Origin: an uncultured Pseudomonadota bacterium
GTDB lineage: Bacteria; Myxococcota_A; UBA796; SXON01
Direction of reading: 5' to 3'
DNA: 64,000 nt
Assembly: GCA_903885375.1 (NCBI GenBank)
Contig: CAISIK010000204.1
Location: forward strand, 24,501-88,500
Below are positions 34,682 through 43,185 of this stretch, one piece after another. Both the position numbers and the translations under genes were made by a program. The first letter of the stretch is position 1, and every line of letters starts with the position of its first letter. A model generated the notes under the pieces. The model had not been told where the DNA came from and ran no database searches. It saw only the letters and a list, made by a program, of their open reading frames with translations.

Positions 34682-35788
34682 GTGGCCCCCGGCCGGCCCG
34701 TCGTCCTCTCCGCCGCCGTCGGCATTCCCGCGCTCGGCCCCTCGGGTGCCTCGGCCCACCTTCGCGGCGTGGCCACCGCGCTCCGCGCCCCCATCGTCTG
34801 CCCGCTCCCCGTGGATGGGCGCGGCACCGCAGAGGCCCTCGGCGTGCCGATCATGGCCGCGGGGGTGGGGGGGTGGCCCACGTGGGCGCCGCGTCAGGCC
34901 ATGCGCGAAGTGCGCACCGCCCGGCTTTGTGCGGAGGCCGCGATCGCGCTCGCGCCCACGCTCGTGTGGGAGCGGCACAGCCTCTACAGCGATGCCGGCT
35001 GGAAGGTGGCGAGCGCCACCGGCGCCCGCTGGATTCTCGAGGTGAACGCCCCGCTGGTGGAGGAGCGGCTCCGTTACGAAGCGCTGCCCGACCGGGCGTT
35101 CGCGGAGGCGTGGGAGCGCGACGTCCTGCTCGCCGCGCCGGAGATCGTGGCCGTGAGCGCCTGGCTCGCGGCGCGGTTGCGCGACCTCGGCTGCCGCCGC
35201 GTGCTGCACCTCCCGAACGGGGTGGCCGACCACCGCGGCGATCGGGCGCGCACGCGCGCGGCGCTCGGCATCGGCGAGCAGCTCGTCCTCGGCTTCGTGG
35301 GGTCGATGAAGCCCTGGCACGGCGTGGAGCGCATCCCGCCGCTGCTCGACGCGATGCCCGACACCATCGGCCTCGTGGTGGGTCAGGGCCCCGTGCGCCT
35401 CTCGCACCCCCGGCTGCGTTGTGTCGGACACCGCTCCGAAGCCGACACGGCCCACCTCATCGCCGCGATGGACGTGGGGCTCGCGCCCTACGCGCCCGAT
35501 GCCCCGCCGTGGTTCTGCCCCCTCAAGATTCCCGCCTACCGCGCGCAGGGCACGCCGGTGGTGGCCACCGACGTGGGCGACTGCCGCCTCCTGGTCGGCG
35601 AGGGCGGCAGCCTCGTGCCCGCCGATGCCGGCCTGGAGGGGCTGGTCGCGGCCATTCGCGGCTGGCTGGGCCGGCGCTGCCCGCCGCACCTCCGGTCATG
35701 GGAGGGGGTGGTGCGCGAGGGGCTCGGTCAGTCGCAGCTCCCTCCCGTCCACCATGCAGCCGACTCCCCGGCGACCACCGCGCCGTAG
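34682..35788 (+). CDS. GT4-type glycosyltransferase
   Basis: 368 residues from a GTG at 34682 with an AGGGG ribosome site. It is a GT-B fold: an N-terminal half with RWILEVNAPLVEERLRYE and VLHLPNGVADH, and a C-terminal donor domain with LGFVGSMKPWHGVERI, the HRSEADTAHLIAAMDVGLAPY segment and CPLKIPAYRAQGTPVVATDVG, which resembles the E-x7-E region with the acidic residue altered. It should transfer sugar from a nucleotide donor in envelope glycan synthesis. Its 3' end overlaps the convergent FG-GAP gene by 61 bases. Confidence 0.8.
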   Translation: MAPGRPVVLSAAVGIPALGPSGASAHLRGVATALRAPIVCPLPVDGRGTAEALGVPIMAAGVGGWPTWAPRQAMREVRTARLCAEAAIALAPTLVWERHSLYSDAGWKVASATGARWILEVNAPLVEERLRYEALPDRAFAEAWERDVLLAAPEIVAVSAWLAARLRDLGCRRVLHLPNGVADHRGDRARTRAALGIGEQLVLGFVGSMKPWHGVERIPPLLDAMPDTIGLVVGQGPVRLSHPRLRCVGHRSEADTAHLIAAMDVGLAPYAPDAPPWFCPLKIPAYRAQGTPVVATDVGDCRLLVGEGGSLVPADAGLEGLVAAIRGWLGRRCPPHLRSWEGVVREGLGQSQLPPVHHAADSPATTAP

Positions 35789-38196
35789 GGGCCGGCGCTC
35801 CAGATGGCGCTGCCGGATCGCCAGGACTCGCCCTGCCACCACACGGTGCCGTCGCCGACCGAGAACGGCTCGAACCGACCGTTGCCGTCGAGGTCCACCA
35901 TCGACAGGCCGCCGGCCGGGGCGCTCCACCCCGGGGCGAGCACCGGGCAGTCGCCGCCCGCGAGCAGTCGCACGCCGTAGGCCGTACCGATGAGCGCATC
36001 GCTGAGCGAGTCGCCATCCACATCGCCGCCGACCGCGAGGCTCGTACCCATCGCCTCGCCGGGCTCGCCGTAGAGGGCGAGGATCGCGCCGCCTTCGGCC
36101 TCCACCGTTCCCGGTGCGAGCCCCGAGAGCACCAGCACGCGGCCCTGCCCATAGTAGGCCGTGCCGCTGCCGAGGAGGAGGTCCCCACGGCCATCGCCCG
36201 TCACGTCGGCGCTGCCGGGCCCCGCGAGGAGGCCGATCACCAGCTCGCCCCAGCCGTCGGGGGCATCCACCTGCCAGGATGCATTGTCGAGGGTGAGGAC
36301 GTCGGCCACCGGCCCCTCGAAGAGGACGACGGAGAGGTGGGAGACCGGGTCCACCGCCTGGACGGCGAGCTCATCGATGCCGTCGCCGTCGAAGTCACCG
36401 ATGGTGCCCATCCGCCCGCTCCGGGCGAGGCCCACGCCATCGAGGATCGAGGCCTGCGCGATGTCGGAGGCGGCGCCATCGGCGCCCCGCGGGATCACCA
36501 CGTCGGAGGCGGCCTGCCGCCCGAGCAGGACCACCGTGCCTGCGCCGGCCACCCCGCCGCCGTAGCCGATGGCCGTGAGGCCCGGAACCTCGGTGCCGGC
36601 CCAGCCGCCGACGCCCGCCACGGTGCCGTCGGTGCCGAGCACAGCAGCATCCTCCACGCCGAGCAGGACGACGGCGGCGGCGGCGGTGCCGTTGGGCCAG
36701 GGGAAGGCCACCTGGACGGAGCCATCGGGCACACCATCGCAGTCATCATCGATGCCGTTGCAGGTTTCGAGGGCGCCGGGGGTGCGGGCGCTGTCGGCGT
36801 CGTCGCAGTCGCCCGCCGCCTCTCCCACGCCGTCACCATCCCCATCGCAGCGGTCGAAGATGCCCGCTCCCGAGACCACGGCGGCGGCATCGCCCACGAG
36901 CACGCGGGGGTCGGCGTACCCGTCGTCATCCACATCGGTGGCGCCGGCCATGCTGCGGTCGCCCTGGAGGGTGCCCGGGAGCGCCTCGATGCCGAGCTGG
37001 GGCACCGAGAAGGAAGTGTCGTCGCCCACGAGGAGGTCGTCCGCCCCGTCGCCATCGAGGTCGCCGCCGTTCTGCAGCCGGTTGCCCGAGGCCGCGAGGC
37101 CGGCGAGCGTGTCGAGGCGAACGGGCGTGGTGCCGCTGAGCGCCCACACGACCCCTTCCACGTTCGCGAGGCCGGAGCCGAGGCCCGGCCAGGACGCCGA
37201 GCTCGTGAGGCTGGCCACGCGCGAGAGGTCCTTGCTGCGCACCTCCGCCACCACGCCGGCGCCGCCGTTGTAGGTGGACATCCCGAGGAGCAGCTCCTGC
37301 CGCCCATCCCCATCGTGGTCGGGTCCGGTGGTGTACTGCCAGGCGCCGCCGCCGGTGTTCACCTCGATCACGGTCGTGGCGTTGGCGATCCGGGCGCCGC
37401 GCGCGGGGGCGCCGCTGAAGATGACGGTGTGCCGGTAGTTGCCCACGATCAGCTCGGCGAGCCCATCGCCGCTGAGGTCGGGCGCGAGCGCGAGCTGCCC
37501 GCCCGGCTGGCCCTCGAGCTCACCGCCGAGGAACCAGCCCGACGCATCGTTCAGGTCGGTGTTCTGGTCGAGCGGTCCGCTGAAGACGTAGACCACGCCG
37601 TTGTTGGGGCCATCCGCCGTGGTGGCGTAGGGCGCGGCCACCACGAGATCGTCCACCCCATCGCCGGTGAGGTCGCGCCCGGTGGCGATCTGGGTGCCGA
37701 AGGTGGAGGACTGGCCGGTGCCGGCGATGCGAACGACGAGGTTGCCGTTCATCCGGTAGAGCGCAACGCTGCCATCGGCGCCCGCGATGCCGGCCTCACC
37801 CACCACCAGCGCGGGTTCGCCCCCTTCGAAGAGGGCGCCCACGGCAGTCACGGTGGCGCCGGGCGACTCGACCAGGAGGAAGGGATCATCGACCAGGCCG
37901 TCGCAGTCATCGTCGACCCCGTTGCACACCTCGGCCACCGGCTCGAAGCACGACTCCTCCTCGTCGAAGCAGCCGTCGATCCGATCGTTACCATCGTCGC
38001 AGTCGTGACCGCCGCTCGATGCCGCGTGCCAGCCGTCGGCGTCGGCATCCACGGCGCCCGGGCAGGTGCCCGAGCCATTCCCGCCGTCAACGCCCGTGTG
38101 CGATGCGCCGCCCGCGGGTGGGGGTGTGACCCCCTCCACGCGGCAGCCCAGCATCGCCCAGAGGGCGAAGCCGACTAACGGACGACGACCTGCCAG
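35728..38196 (-). CDS. FG-GAP repeat lipoprotein with MopE-like metal-binding motifs
   Basis: About 822 residues if read from a CTG at 38196. That start gives MAGRRPLVGFALWAMLGC, a good lipoprotein signal, with AGGA six bases upstream; no ATG, GTG or TTG gives a signal (the only ATG nearby is three codons before the Cys, and a far GTG at 38322 adds 42 unlikely residues). Then come DxDxDGW and CNGVDDDCDGLVDD motifs seen in MopE-type proteins, and from about 140 on a chain of FG-GAP repeats (DLTGDGVDDLVVAAPYA, DVTGDGRGDLLLGSG), which fold as a calcium-binding beta propeller like integrin alpha. It is probably on the cell surface. Confidence 0.75.
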   Translation of the reverse strand: MAGRRPLVGFALWAMLGCRVEGVTPPPAGGASHTGVDGGNGSGTCPGAVDADADGWHAASSGGHDCDDGNDRIDGCFDEEESCFEPVAEVCNGVDDDCDGLVDDPFLLVESPGATVTAVGALFEGGEPALVVGEAGIAGADGSVALYRMNGNLVVRIAGTGQSSTFGTQIATGRDLTGDGVDDLVVAAPYATTADGPNNGVVYVFSGPLDQNTDLNDASGWFLGGELEGQPGGQLALAPDLSGDGLAELIVGNYRHTVIFSGAPARGARIANATTVIEVNTGGGAWQYTTGPDHDGDGRQELLLGMSTYNGGAGVVAEVRSKDLSRVASLTSSASWPGLGSGLANVEGVVWALSGTTPVRLDTLAGLAASGNRLQNGGDLDGDGADDLLVGDDTSFSVPQLGIEALPGTLQGDRSMAGATDVDDDGYADPRVLVGDAAAVVSGAGIFDRCDGDGDGVGEAAGDCDDADSARTPGALETCNGIDDDCDGVPDGSVQVAFPWPNGTAAAAVVLLGVEDAAVLGTDGTVAGVGGWAGTEVPGLTAIGYGGGVAGAGTVVLLGRQAASDVVIPRGADGAASDIAQASILDGVGLARSGRMGTIGDFDGDGIDELAVQAVDPVSHLSVVLFEGPVADVLTLDNASWQVDAPDGWGELVIGLLAGPGSADVTGDGRGDLLLGSGTAYYGQGRVLVLSGLAPGTVEAEGGAILALYGEPGEAMGTSLAVGGDVDGDSLSDALIGTAYGVRLLAGGDCPVLAPGWSAPAGGLSMVDLDGNGRFEPFSVGDGTVWWQGESWRSGSAIWSAGPYGAVVAGESAAWWTGGSCD

Positions 38197-38627
38197 CCGT
38201 TGTCCTGCACGGTCAGACCGAGGCGATACTCGGTGCTGTCGGAGCGCCCGGCGCAGCTCGACTTCTTGGTCTTGAGCATCACGGTGCCCTTGCTGTCGGA
38301 GTCGGCCTTCTCCGCCGTCCACCGGCCGCTCTCCTCACACTCGGCCGACTCGCCGCCGACCGTGATGACAGTGGTGGCTTCCCAGTGGTTCTTGGGGCCG
38401 AACTTGAGGGATTCCCACCGCACGCCTTCGGCGGGGGAGAAGCCCATCACGGGGTTGCGCACGAGGCCATCGGCGAACTTGCGGGTGTCCTTGTCGTCGG
38501 GAAGCTCGGTCTCATCGGTGATCCCGCCCTCCTTGCCGACCACGCCGCCGCCACCCGGCTTCGCGGGAGCCTCTTCCTTCGCACAGCCAACCATCGCCAT
38601 CATCGAAACCAGCACGAAAGCGCTCAT
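38175..38627 (-). CDS. Small lipoprotein of unknown function
   Basis: 150 residues from the ATG at 38627, chosen for its GGAG seven bases upstream and the lipobox MSAFVLVSMMAMVGC (Cys15). After a Gly/Pro/Lys linker the mature part has a conserved-looking beta-rich region (WEATTVITVGGESAECEESGRWT ... TVMLKTKKSSCAG) with two cysteines that could form a disulfide. Family not recognised. It overlaps the likely start of the FG-GAP lipoprotein by 22 bases and faces away from the AT-rich spacer with DnaA boxes. Confidence 0.7.
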   Translation of the reverse strand: MSAFVLVSMMAMVGCAKEEAPAKPGGGGVVGKEGGITDETELPDDKDTRKFADGLVRNPVMGFSPAEGVRWESLKFGPKNHWEATTVITVGGESAECEESGRWTAEKADSDSKGTVMLKTKKSSCAGRSDSTEYRLGLTVQDNGWQVVVR

Positions 38628-38929
38628 TTTGGACTCCAATCTTCGGTCCGGGCCTAACCATGGCCCCATGACGGCGCTACCCCAAAATGCCGCCGACGGC
38701 CGGAAAGCTGTGGATAAGTGGTCCTTTCCCGAAGCAGAAATCACTAAATCGCTAAGTTACCGTTTTTACTACGATTTACCCGTGCTCAAAACTTGAGCAC
38801 CGCGTGAACCCTCCAGCTTGAACCGTGATCGCCCACTCCCCTCCCCCTGACTTGTCCGAAGGGTTATCCATAAGTTGTGCGGAGAACTTCTTCGCTTGAC
38901 GCGGCCCGCCCGCCGGCTGAGGAGGGCAG
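38628..38929. other. AT-rich intergenic region with DnaA boxes (candidate replication origin)
   Basis: This 302-base gap separates divergent genes and is far more AT-rich than the rest. A perfect DnaA box (TTATCCACA on the minus strand, 38717-38709) and a near-perfect one (TTATCCATA, 38864-38872) face each other 155 bases apart. Between them lie an AT-rich stretch (about 38736-38775) and an 8-bp-arm inverted repeat, GTGCTCAA-N3-TTGAGCAC (38782-38800). The nearby rsmG-parS-parAB supports an origin; no dnaA or dnaN gene is in view. Confidence 0.45.
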
Positions 38930-40588
38930 GTGCAGAACCCCGGTCCGGACCAGCCCAGCGCCCCCCCCGACTCCCGGCTGAGGTGGCTGGTATACCCGGC
39001 ACTTTCCGTGGCCGCGCTGTGGCCCGCGGCCCTTTCCCCCTTGGCGGCCGTGCCGGGCGCGCCCCGAACCGACCTCGCGGATTCCCTCTGGGGAGCGTGG
39101 TTCGCGGCCCTTCGGCTGCAATCGGGCCGGCTGCCCACCTCCGTGGAAGGCATCCTCAACCACCCCGATGGCGGCGCGTTCTGGCCGGCCGACCCCCTCA
39201 ACGCGCTCCTCGGCGCCCCGCTCGTGCTGCTCACCGGCCCCGCCGCCACCTGGACGCTGCTCGCCCACGTGCACCTCGCCTTCGCCGGCCTCGCGGCGCA
39301 CGCGCTGGCGCGGCAGTGGCGCGGCAACGGCTGGGTAGCGGGCTGCCTGTACCTCCTCGCCCCCATCACGCTCGCGCACGTCCACAACGGGGCGAGCGAG
39401 GCGGTGGGCGGTACGGGCTGGCTGGCCCTCGCGGCGCTCCTCGCCTCGCGCTGCGCCCGCGCGCCGAGCCCGGGCCGGATCGCGGGGTCCGCGGTGGGCC
39501 TCGCCATCGCGGCGCTCTCGCACGCCTACTCCGGCGCCCTCGCCTTCCTCTTCCTGGCGGCCCTCGTCGTGCTCTCCGGCTCGCTCCGGACGGCCAGCCG
39601 CCTCCTCGTGGCGGGCGCGGGGGGCCTGGTCCTCGCCCTTGGCCCGCTGCTCTACGGGCTCTCCCTGTCCACGGCCCCCGACAACGTCGTGGGGATCAAG
39701 ACGGACAAGGAGGTCGCCACCATCCGGCGTACCATCGGGGCCGCCGACCCCGAGGGCTTCGTGCACCCCGGGGACTTCCGCTCGCCCGACTTCCACGAGC
39801 TCTCCCGCTATGGCGAGGAGCTCGTGCACTGCACCTACCTCGGGTGGGTGCCCCTGCTCGCCGCGGCGTGGAGCCTGCGCCGCCGCCGCGGATCCGGCGC
39901 CCTCTGGCTGGCCGGGGCGGCCGCGCTCGCCCTCTCGATGGGGCCGGTCCTGGTGGAGAACGGCGGGCCCGTGATCCTCGACGGGCGGCGCGCCATCCCC
40001 CTGCCGTACCTGCTGGTGGAGCGGCTCCCCGGGTTCTCGTCGCTCTCGCTGCTCTGGCGGCTCGCCCAGCTCTCCTCGCTGACGCTCGCCGTGCTCGCCG
40101 CGCGGGCCGCGGGGCGCTCGAGGGTTGCCGCGCTCCTGCTCGTGGTGGCGGGGATCGCGGAGATCCGCTTCGCCAGTCCGGCGCGCGCGCTCCCCGCGCA
40201 CTTCGACGCCCGGGTGGCACTGGAAATCCACGCGCTCGCCGCCGAACCGGAAGGCGCCGTCATGAACTTCCCGGTCGTGGGGGGCCGGGCGTACCTCTAC
40301 GAACAGACGGTGCACCACAAGCCGGTCACCGGGTCGCTCAACTTCCCCAACAACAACACCTCCCGCAAGGTGTGGAAGGTGGCGATGGACCACGCGAGCG
40401 CCCCCGCCGCCGAGTTCCGCCCCCTGCTCGAGGAAGCCGCCCGCGAGGCCGGCGTTCGTTACCTCGTGGTGCACGTGGATGCGCGGGCCTACGACGACGA
40501 CCTCCACACCGACGCGGTGCGCGCCATCAAGGCGGCCTTCACCCCCCTCGCCGCCTCGGGCTCCCTTCGGGTGTACCGCTTCTGGTAG
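38930..40588 (+). CDS. Multi-span membrane protein, GT-C/YfhO-like
   Basis: 552 residues from a GTG at 38930 with GGAGG four bases upstream. About ten to eleven membrane spans. The first periplasmic loop has PRTDLADSLWGAWFAA and HPDGGAFWPADPL, as in GT-C or YfhO-like envelope proteins that use polyprenyl sugars. A C-terminal soluble part (AVMNFPVVGG ... RYLVVHVDARAYDDD) is typical for YfhO-like proteins. Substrate unknown. It heads a rightward cluster with a beta-helix protein and a glycosyltransferase, starting 28 and 4 bases after or before each other, suggesting one operon for surface glycan. Confidence 0.7.
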   Translation: MQNPGPDQPSAPPDSRLRWLVYPALSVAALWPAALSPLAAVPGAPRTDLADSLWGAWFAALRLQSGRLPTSVEGILNHPDGGAFWPADPLNALLGAPLVLLTGPAATWTLLAHVHLAFAGLAAHALARQWRGNGWVAGCLYLLAPITLAHVHNGASEAVGGTGWLALAALLASRCARAPSPGRIAGSAVGLAIAALSHAYSGALAFLFLAALVVLSGSLRTASRLLVAGAGGLVLALGPLLYGLSLSTAPDNVVGIKTDKEVATIRRTIGAADPEGFVHPGDFRSPDFHELSRYGEELVHCTYLGWVPLLAAAWSLRRRRGSGALWLAGAAALALSMGPVLVENGGPVILDGRRAIPLPYLLVERLPGFSSLSLLWRLAQLSSLTLAVLAARAAGRSRVAALLLVVAGIAEIRFASPARALPAHFDARVALEIHALAAEPEGAVMNFPVVGGRAYLYEQTVHHKPVTGSLNFPNNNTSRKVWKVAMDHASAPAAEFRPLLEEAAREAGVRYLVVHVDARAYDDDLHTDAVRAIKAAFTPLAASGSLRVYRFW

Positions 40589-40615
40589 GCTGCCGCCGGC
40601 AGGGGGAGATCCGAC

Positions 40616-41665
40616 GTGGAAGTGGAGGGGCTCGGGGAGAGCGCCGAGCGGGTGTTCCTCGCCGGCACAGTGGCGCAGGCGGCATCGGCCTCCGCGGCGC
40701 TCGGCGTGGTGCTCGACCCCCTCGTCCTCGCCTCTCCACGCGCCGTGGCCGAGGCCCTCTCCCTCGCCCGGGCGCGCGCGAAGGATGTGGTCGCGGCGCC
40801 CGAAGGCACGGTCAGCACCCCCGGGGCCACCCTCTTCGTGCCGCACGGCGGCGGCGCCGTCACGGTGGCGCGGGTGGCCGCGGCCGAACGGGTGGGCTTC
40901 GACGCGCTCGAGCGGGAGCTCCCCTCGGTGGGCGGCGCGCCGCTCCGCGTGGCCGACGCCTGGGTCTTCCGGGTGGACCACTGGTCGGACCTGCTCTGGG
41001 CCAACCTCACCGCGCTCGGGCCGTGGCTCTGGTCGGAGCTCGCCACCGGCCCGCGCCTCGCCTGGGCCGCCCTGCGCGCGGGGTCGTTCCGGCCGGAGCT
41101 GATGGGGGGCCACCTGAGCCGCCTCGGCCCGGGGGCGTTCGTACATCCGAGCGCCACCGTCGAGTTCTCCGTGCTCGGCCCGGGCGCGCGCGTGGGCGCC
41201 GGCGCCGTGGTGCGCGGGAGCGTGCTCGCGGCGGGCGCGGTGGTGGAGGAGCTCGCGATGGTGGAGGGATGCGTGATGGGCGCGGGCGCCCGGATACAGC
41301 GGCAGGCGATGGCCAAGTACAGTGTGATCGAGGGCGGCGCGGCGCACGCCGGCGTGGTGCAGCTCGGGGTGATCGGCGCCCGCGCGCAGGTGCGTCAGGG
41401 CGCCGTGTTGTTCGACCAGAGCCTCGGCGAGCCGGTGCGGGTGCGCCGGCGGGGGCAGCTGGTGGCGGCCCCCCGCGGCATGATCGGCGTGTGTGTGGGT
41501 CCCGACACGGTGGTCGGGCAGGGCGTGCGGGTGGCCGCGGGCCGTTGCCTCCCGCCCGGCCTCACGCTGCTCCCCGATCCGGCGGGCGTGGTCACCCGCG
41601 TGGAGGTGCCCGCCGGCGCCACGCGCGTGCGGGTTCGTGACGGCGCCCTGGAGCCCGCGTCGTGA
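40616..41665 (+). CDS. Left-handed beta-helix (LbH) protein, nucleotidyl/acyltransferase-like
   Basis: 349 residues from a GTG at 40616. The middle and end repeat hexapeptide turns (AFVHPSATVEFSVLGPGARVGAGAVVRGSVLAAG... in a [LIV]GxxxxV rhythm, roughly residues 180-315), forming a left-handed beta-helix as in sugar-phosphate nucleotidylyltransferases and hexapeptide acyltransferases. The N-terminal 150 residues have no visible nucleotidyltransferase signature (no GxGTRL), so it may be an acyltransferase or a structural helix. It shares four bases with the following glycosyltransferase gene. Confidence 0.7.
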   Translation: MEVEGLGESAERVFLAGTVAQAASASAALGVVLDPLVLASPRAVAEALSLARARAKDVVAAPEGTVSTPGATLFVPHGGGAVTVARVAAAERVGFDALERELPSVGGAPLRVADAWVFRVDHWSDLLWANLTALGPWLWSELATGPRLAWAALRAGSFRPELMGGHLSRLGPGAFVHPSATVEFSVLGPGARVGAGAVVRGSVLAAGAVVEELAMVEGCVMGAGARIQRQAMAKYSVIEGGAAHAGVVQLGVIGARAQVRQGAVLFDQSLGEPVRVRRRGQLVAAPRGMIGVCVGPDTVVGQGVRVAAGRCLPPGLTLLPDPAGVVTRVEVPAGATRVRVRDGALEPAS

Positions 41666-42843
41666 GGTGGGGCGATCCGCTCCTCTCCTCCGTGCTGCTC
41701 GGCGGCTTCCTCACGCTCCTCACGGTGTTGTGGACGGGCCTGCTCGCGGGCGCCGGCTCCTGGCACCGGCGTTTTTCCCTCCCCGAATCGGCCCCGCGCC
41801 CGCTCCCGCGGCTGAGCATCTGCATCCCCGCGCGCGATGAAGCCCACCAGATCGCGGCGTGCGTGCGCGCCGCGCTGGCTTCGGACCACCCCGACTTCGA
41901 GGTGATCCTCGTCGATGACTGCTCCACCGACGGCACCTCGATGGTGGCGGCGGATGCTGCGGCCGGCGATGCGCGCTTCCGGGTCGTGGCGGGCACCCCG
42001 CCCGCGGCCGGCTGGGCCGGAAAGCCGTGGACGTGCGCGCGCGCCGCCACCGAAGCTACCGGCGAGGTGCTCCTGTTCGTGGATGCCGACGTGCAGCTCG
42101 CGCGGAACGCCGCGAGCCGCGCCGCGGGGGTGCTCCTCGAACGGCAGCTCGGCCTGCTCTCGCTCTTCGGCACCTGGCGCCTCGAGTCCTTCTGGGAGCG
42201 CGTGGCCATCCCCGTGATCGGCTGGTTCGTGCGCGGGGTCACCGACCCGGCGGCGGTGAACACGCCGGGGCGCCGCGAGGCCTTCGCCAACGGCCAGTTC
42301 CTGATGGTGCACCGCGCGGAGTACGACTCGGTGGGCGGGCACGCGGCGGTAAAGGCCGAGGTGCTCGAGGATGTGCGCCTCGCCCAGGCCTTCAAGCAGC
42401 GCGGGCTCTCGATCGGTCTCTGGTCGGCCCCGTGGGCCTTCGAGGTGCGCCTCTACCGGAGCCTCGGAGAGATCTTCGACGGGTACGGCAAGAACTTCTA
42501 CGAAGGGATGGGGCGCCGCCCCCACATCGCCATCGTGGCGCTGCTCTTCCTCGGCGTCACCTCCTTCCTGCCCTACCTGCTCCTGCCAGTCGTCCTGCTC
42601 ACGCCGCAGACGCTCCTCACAGGGATGGAGTCCCCCTGGGGCTGGCAGCTCTGGATCGCGGTGCTGTGCGGCCTCCCGGTGGCCTTCCGGCACCGGCTCG
42701 ATCGGGCCGATGGCCGCTCGGGCGCGATGGCCTGGACCCACCCGCTCGGCAACCTCGTGCTCGGCGCCGTGCTCCTCGCCTCGGTGTTCCGCGTGCGCAC
42801 GAGCTGGAAGGGCCGGAGCTTCCAGGATGGCCGCGCCGCCTGA
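41662..42843 (+). CDS. Family 2 glycosyltransferase, HpnB-like
   Basis: 393 residues from a GTG overlapping the previous stop (GTGA). An N-terminal span is followed by a GT-A domain: LSICIPARDEAHQI, VILVDDCSTDGT, LLFVDADVQL (DxD-like), ANGQFLMVHRAEYDSVGGHAAVKAEVLEDVRLAQ (ED base region), then FYEGMGRRPH and three or four membrane spans. This order is that of hopanoid-associated HpnB and related carotenoid or sphingolipid glycosyltransferases. The acceptor is likely a membrane lipid; no hopanoid gene is nearby. It ends seven bases before the tRNA terminator region. Confidence 0.8.
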   Translation: MRWGDPLLSSVLLGGFLTLLTVLWTGLLAGAGSWHRRFSLPESAPRPLPRLSICIPARDEAHQIAACVRAALASDHPDFEVILVDDCSTDGTSMVAADAAAGDARFRVVAGTPPAAGWAGKPWTCARAATEATGEVLLFVDADVQLARNAASRAAGVLLERQLGLLSLFGTWRLESFWERVAIPVIGWFVRGVTDPAAVNTPGRREAFANGQFLMVHRAEYDSVGGHAAVKAEVLEDVRLAQAFKQRGLSIGLWSAPWAFEVRLYRSLGEIFDGYGKNFYEGMGRRPHIAIVALLFLGVTSFLPYLLLPVVLLTPQTLLTGMESPWGWQLWIAVLCGLPVAFRHRLDRADGRSGAMAWTHPLGNLVLGAVLLASVFRVRTSWKGRSFQDGRAA

Positions 42844-42853
42844 TCCGGGGCCG

Positions 42854-42889
42854 AAAAACACAAACGCCGGCAGGGGTTTCCTGCCGGCG
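42854..42889 (-). terminator. Rho-independent terminator of the tRNA-Gly unit
   Basis: On the minus strand a perfect 10-bp stem, CGCCGGCAGG/CCTGCCGGCG with a 5-base loop (42889-42865), is followed by TTTGTGTTTTT (42864-42854). Confidence 0.85.
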
Positions 42890-42896
42890 CTCGAGG

Positions 42897-42972
42897 TGGA
42901 GCGGGAGACCGGATTCGAACCGGCGACAACAACGTTGGCAACGTTGCACTCTACCAGCTGAGTTACTCCCGC
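42897..42972 (-). tRNA. tRNA-Gly (anticodon GCC), CCA encoded
   Basis: 76 bases. Acceptor stem GCGGGAG/CTCCCGC, D arm ACTC-AGCTGGTA-GAGT, anticodon arm CAACG-TTGCCAA-CGTTG with anticodon GCC, T arm GCCGG-TTCGAAT-CCGGT. The discriminator is U and CCA is encoded at 42899-42897. It reads GGC and GGT glycine codons. Confidence 0.97.
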
Positions 42973-42984
42973 GCTGGCGGCCCC

Positions 42985-43012
42985 CTATTAACCGCACGTG
43001 CGGAAGCGTCAA
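42985..43012 (-). promoter_or_regulatory. Promoter of tRNA-Gly
   Basis: TTGACG (43012-43007), 16 bases, TAATAG (42990-42985); transcription would begin a few bases before the tRNA at 42972. A 12-bp palindrome, CCGCACGTGCGG (42992-43003), fills the spacer. No other gene is in this unit. Confidence 0.6.
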
Positions 43013-43185
43013 GGGAAGTCGTGCGCACTCGGGCATCTTGGAAAACGGATCGGCGAACGCGGCCAACTTCCGGCCGCGCCGACGCGGCCGACGCAACGAA
43101 AAGCGCGCATGGGCCCATGTGGCTACTGACGATCCGGCACCGGCCTGCTACCATGCGCGTCAGCTGTATCCCCTACGGAGTGCCC

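Noticed and set aside
34597..38178. 1193-residue plus-strand open frame opposite the FG-GAP lipoprotein
   Set aside because: It is Arg/Gly/Ala/His-rich with no recognisable domain, while the opposite strand encodes clear FG-GAP repeats.
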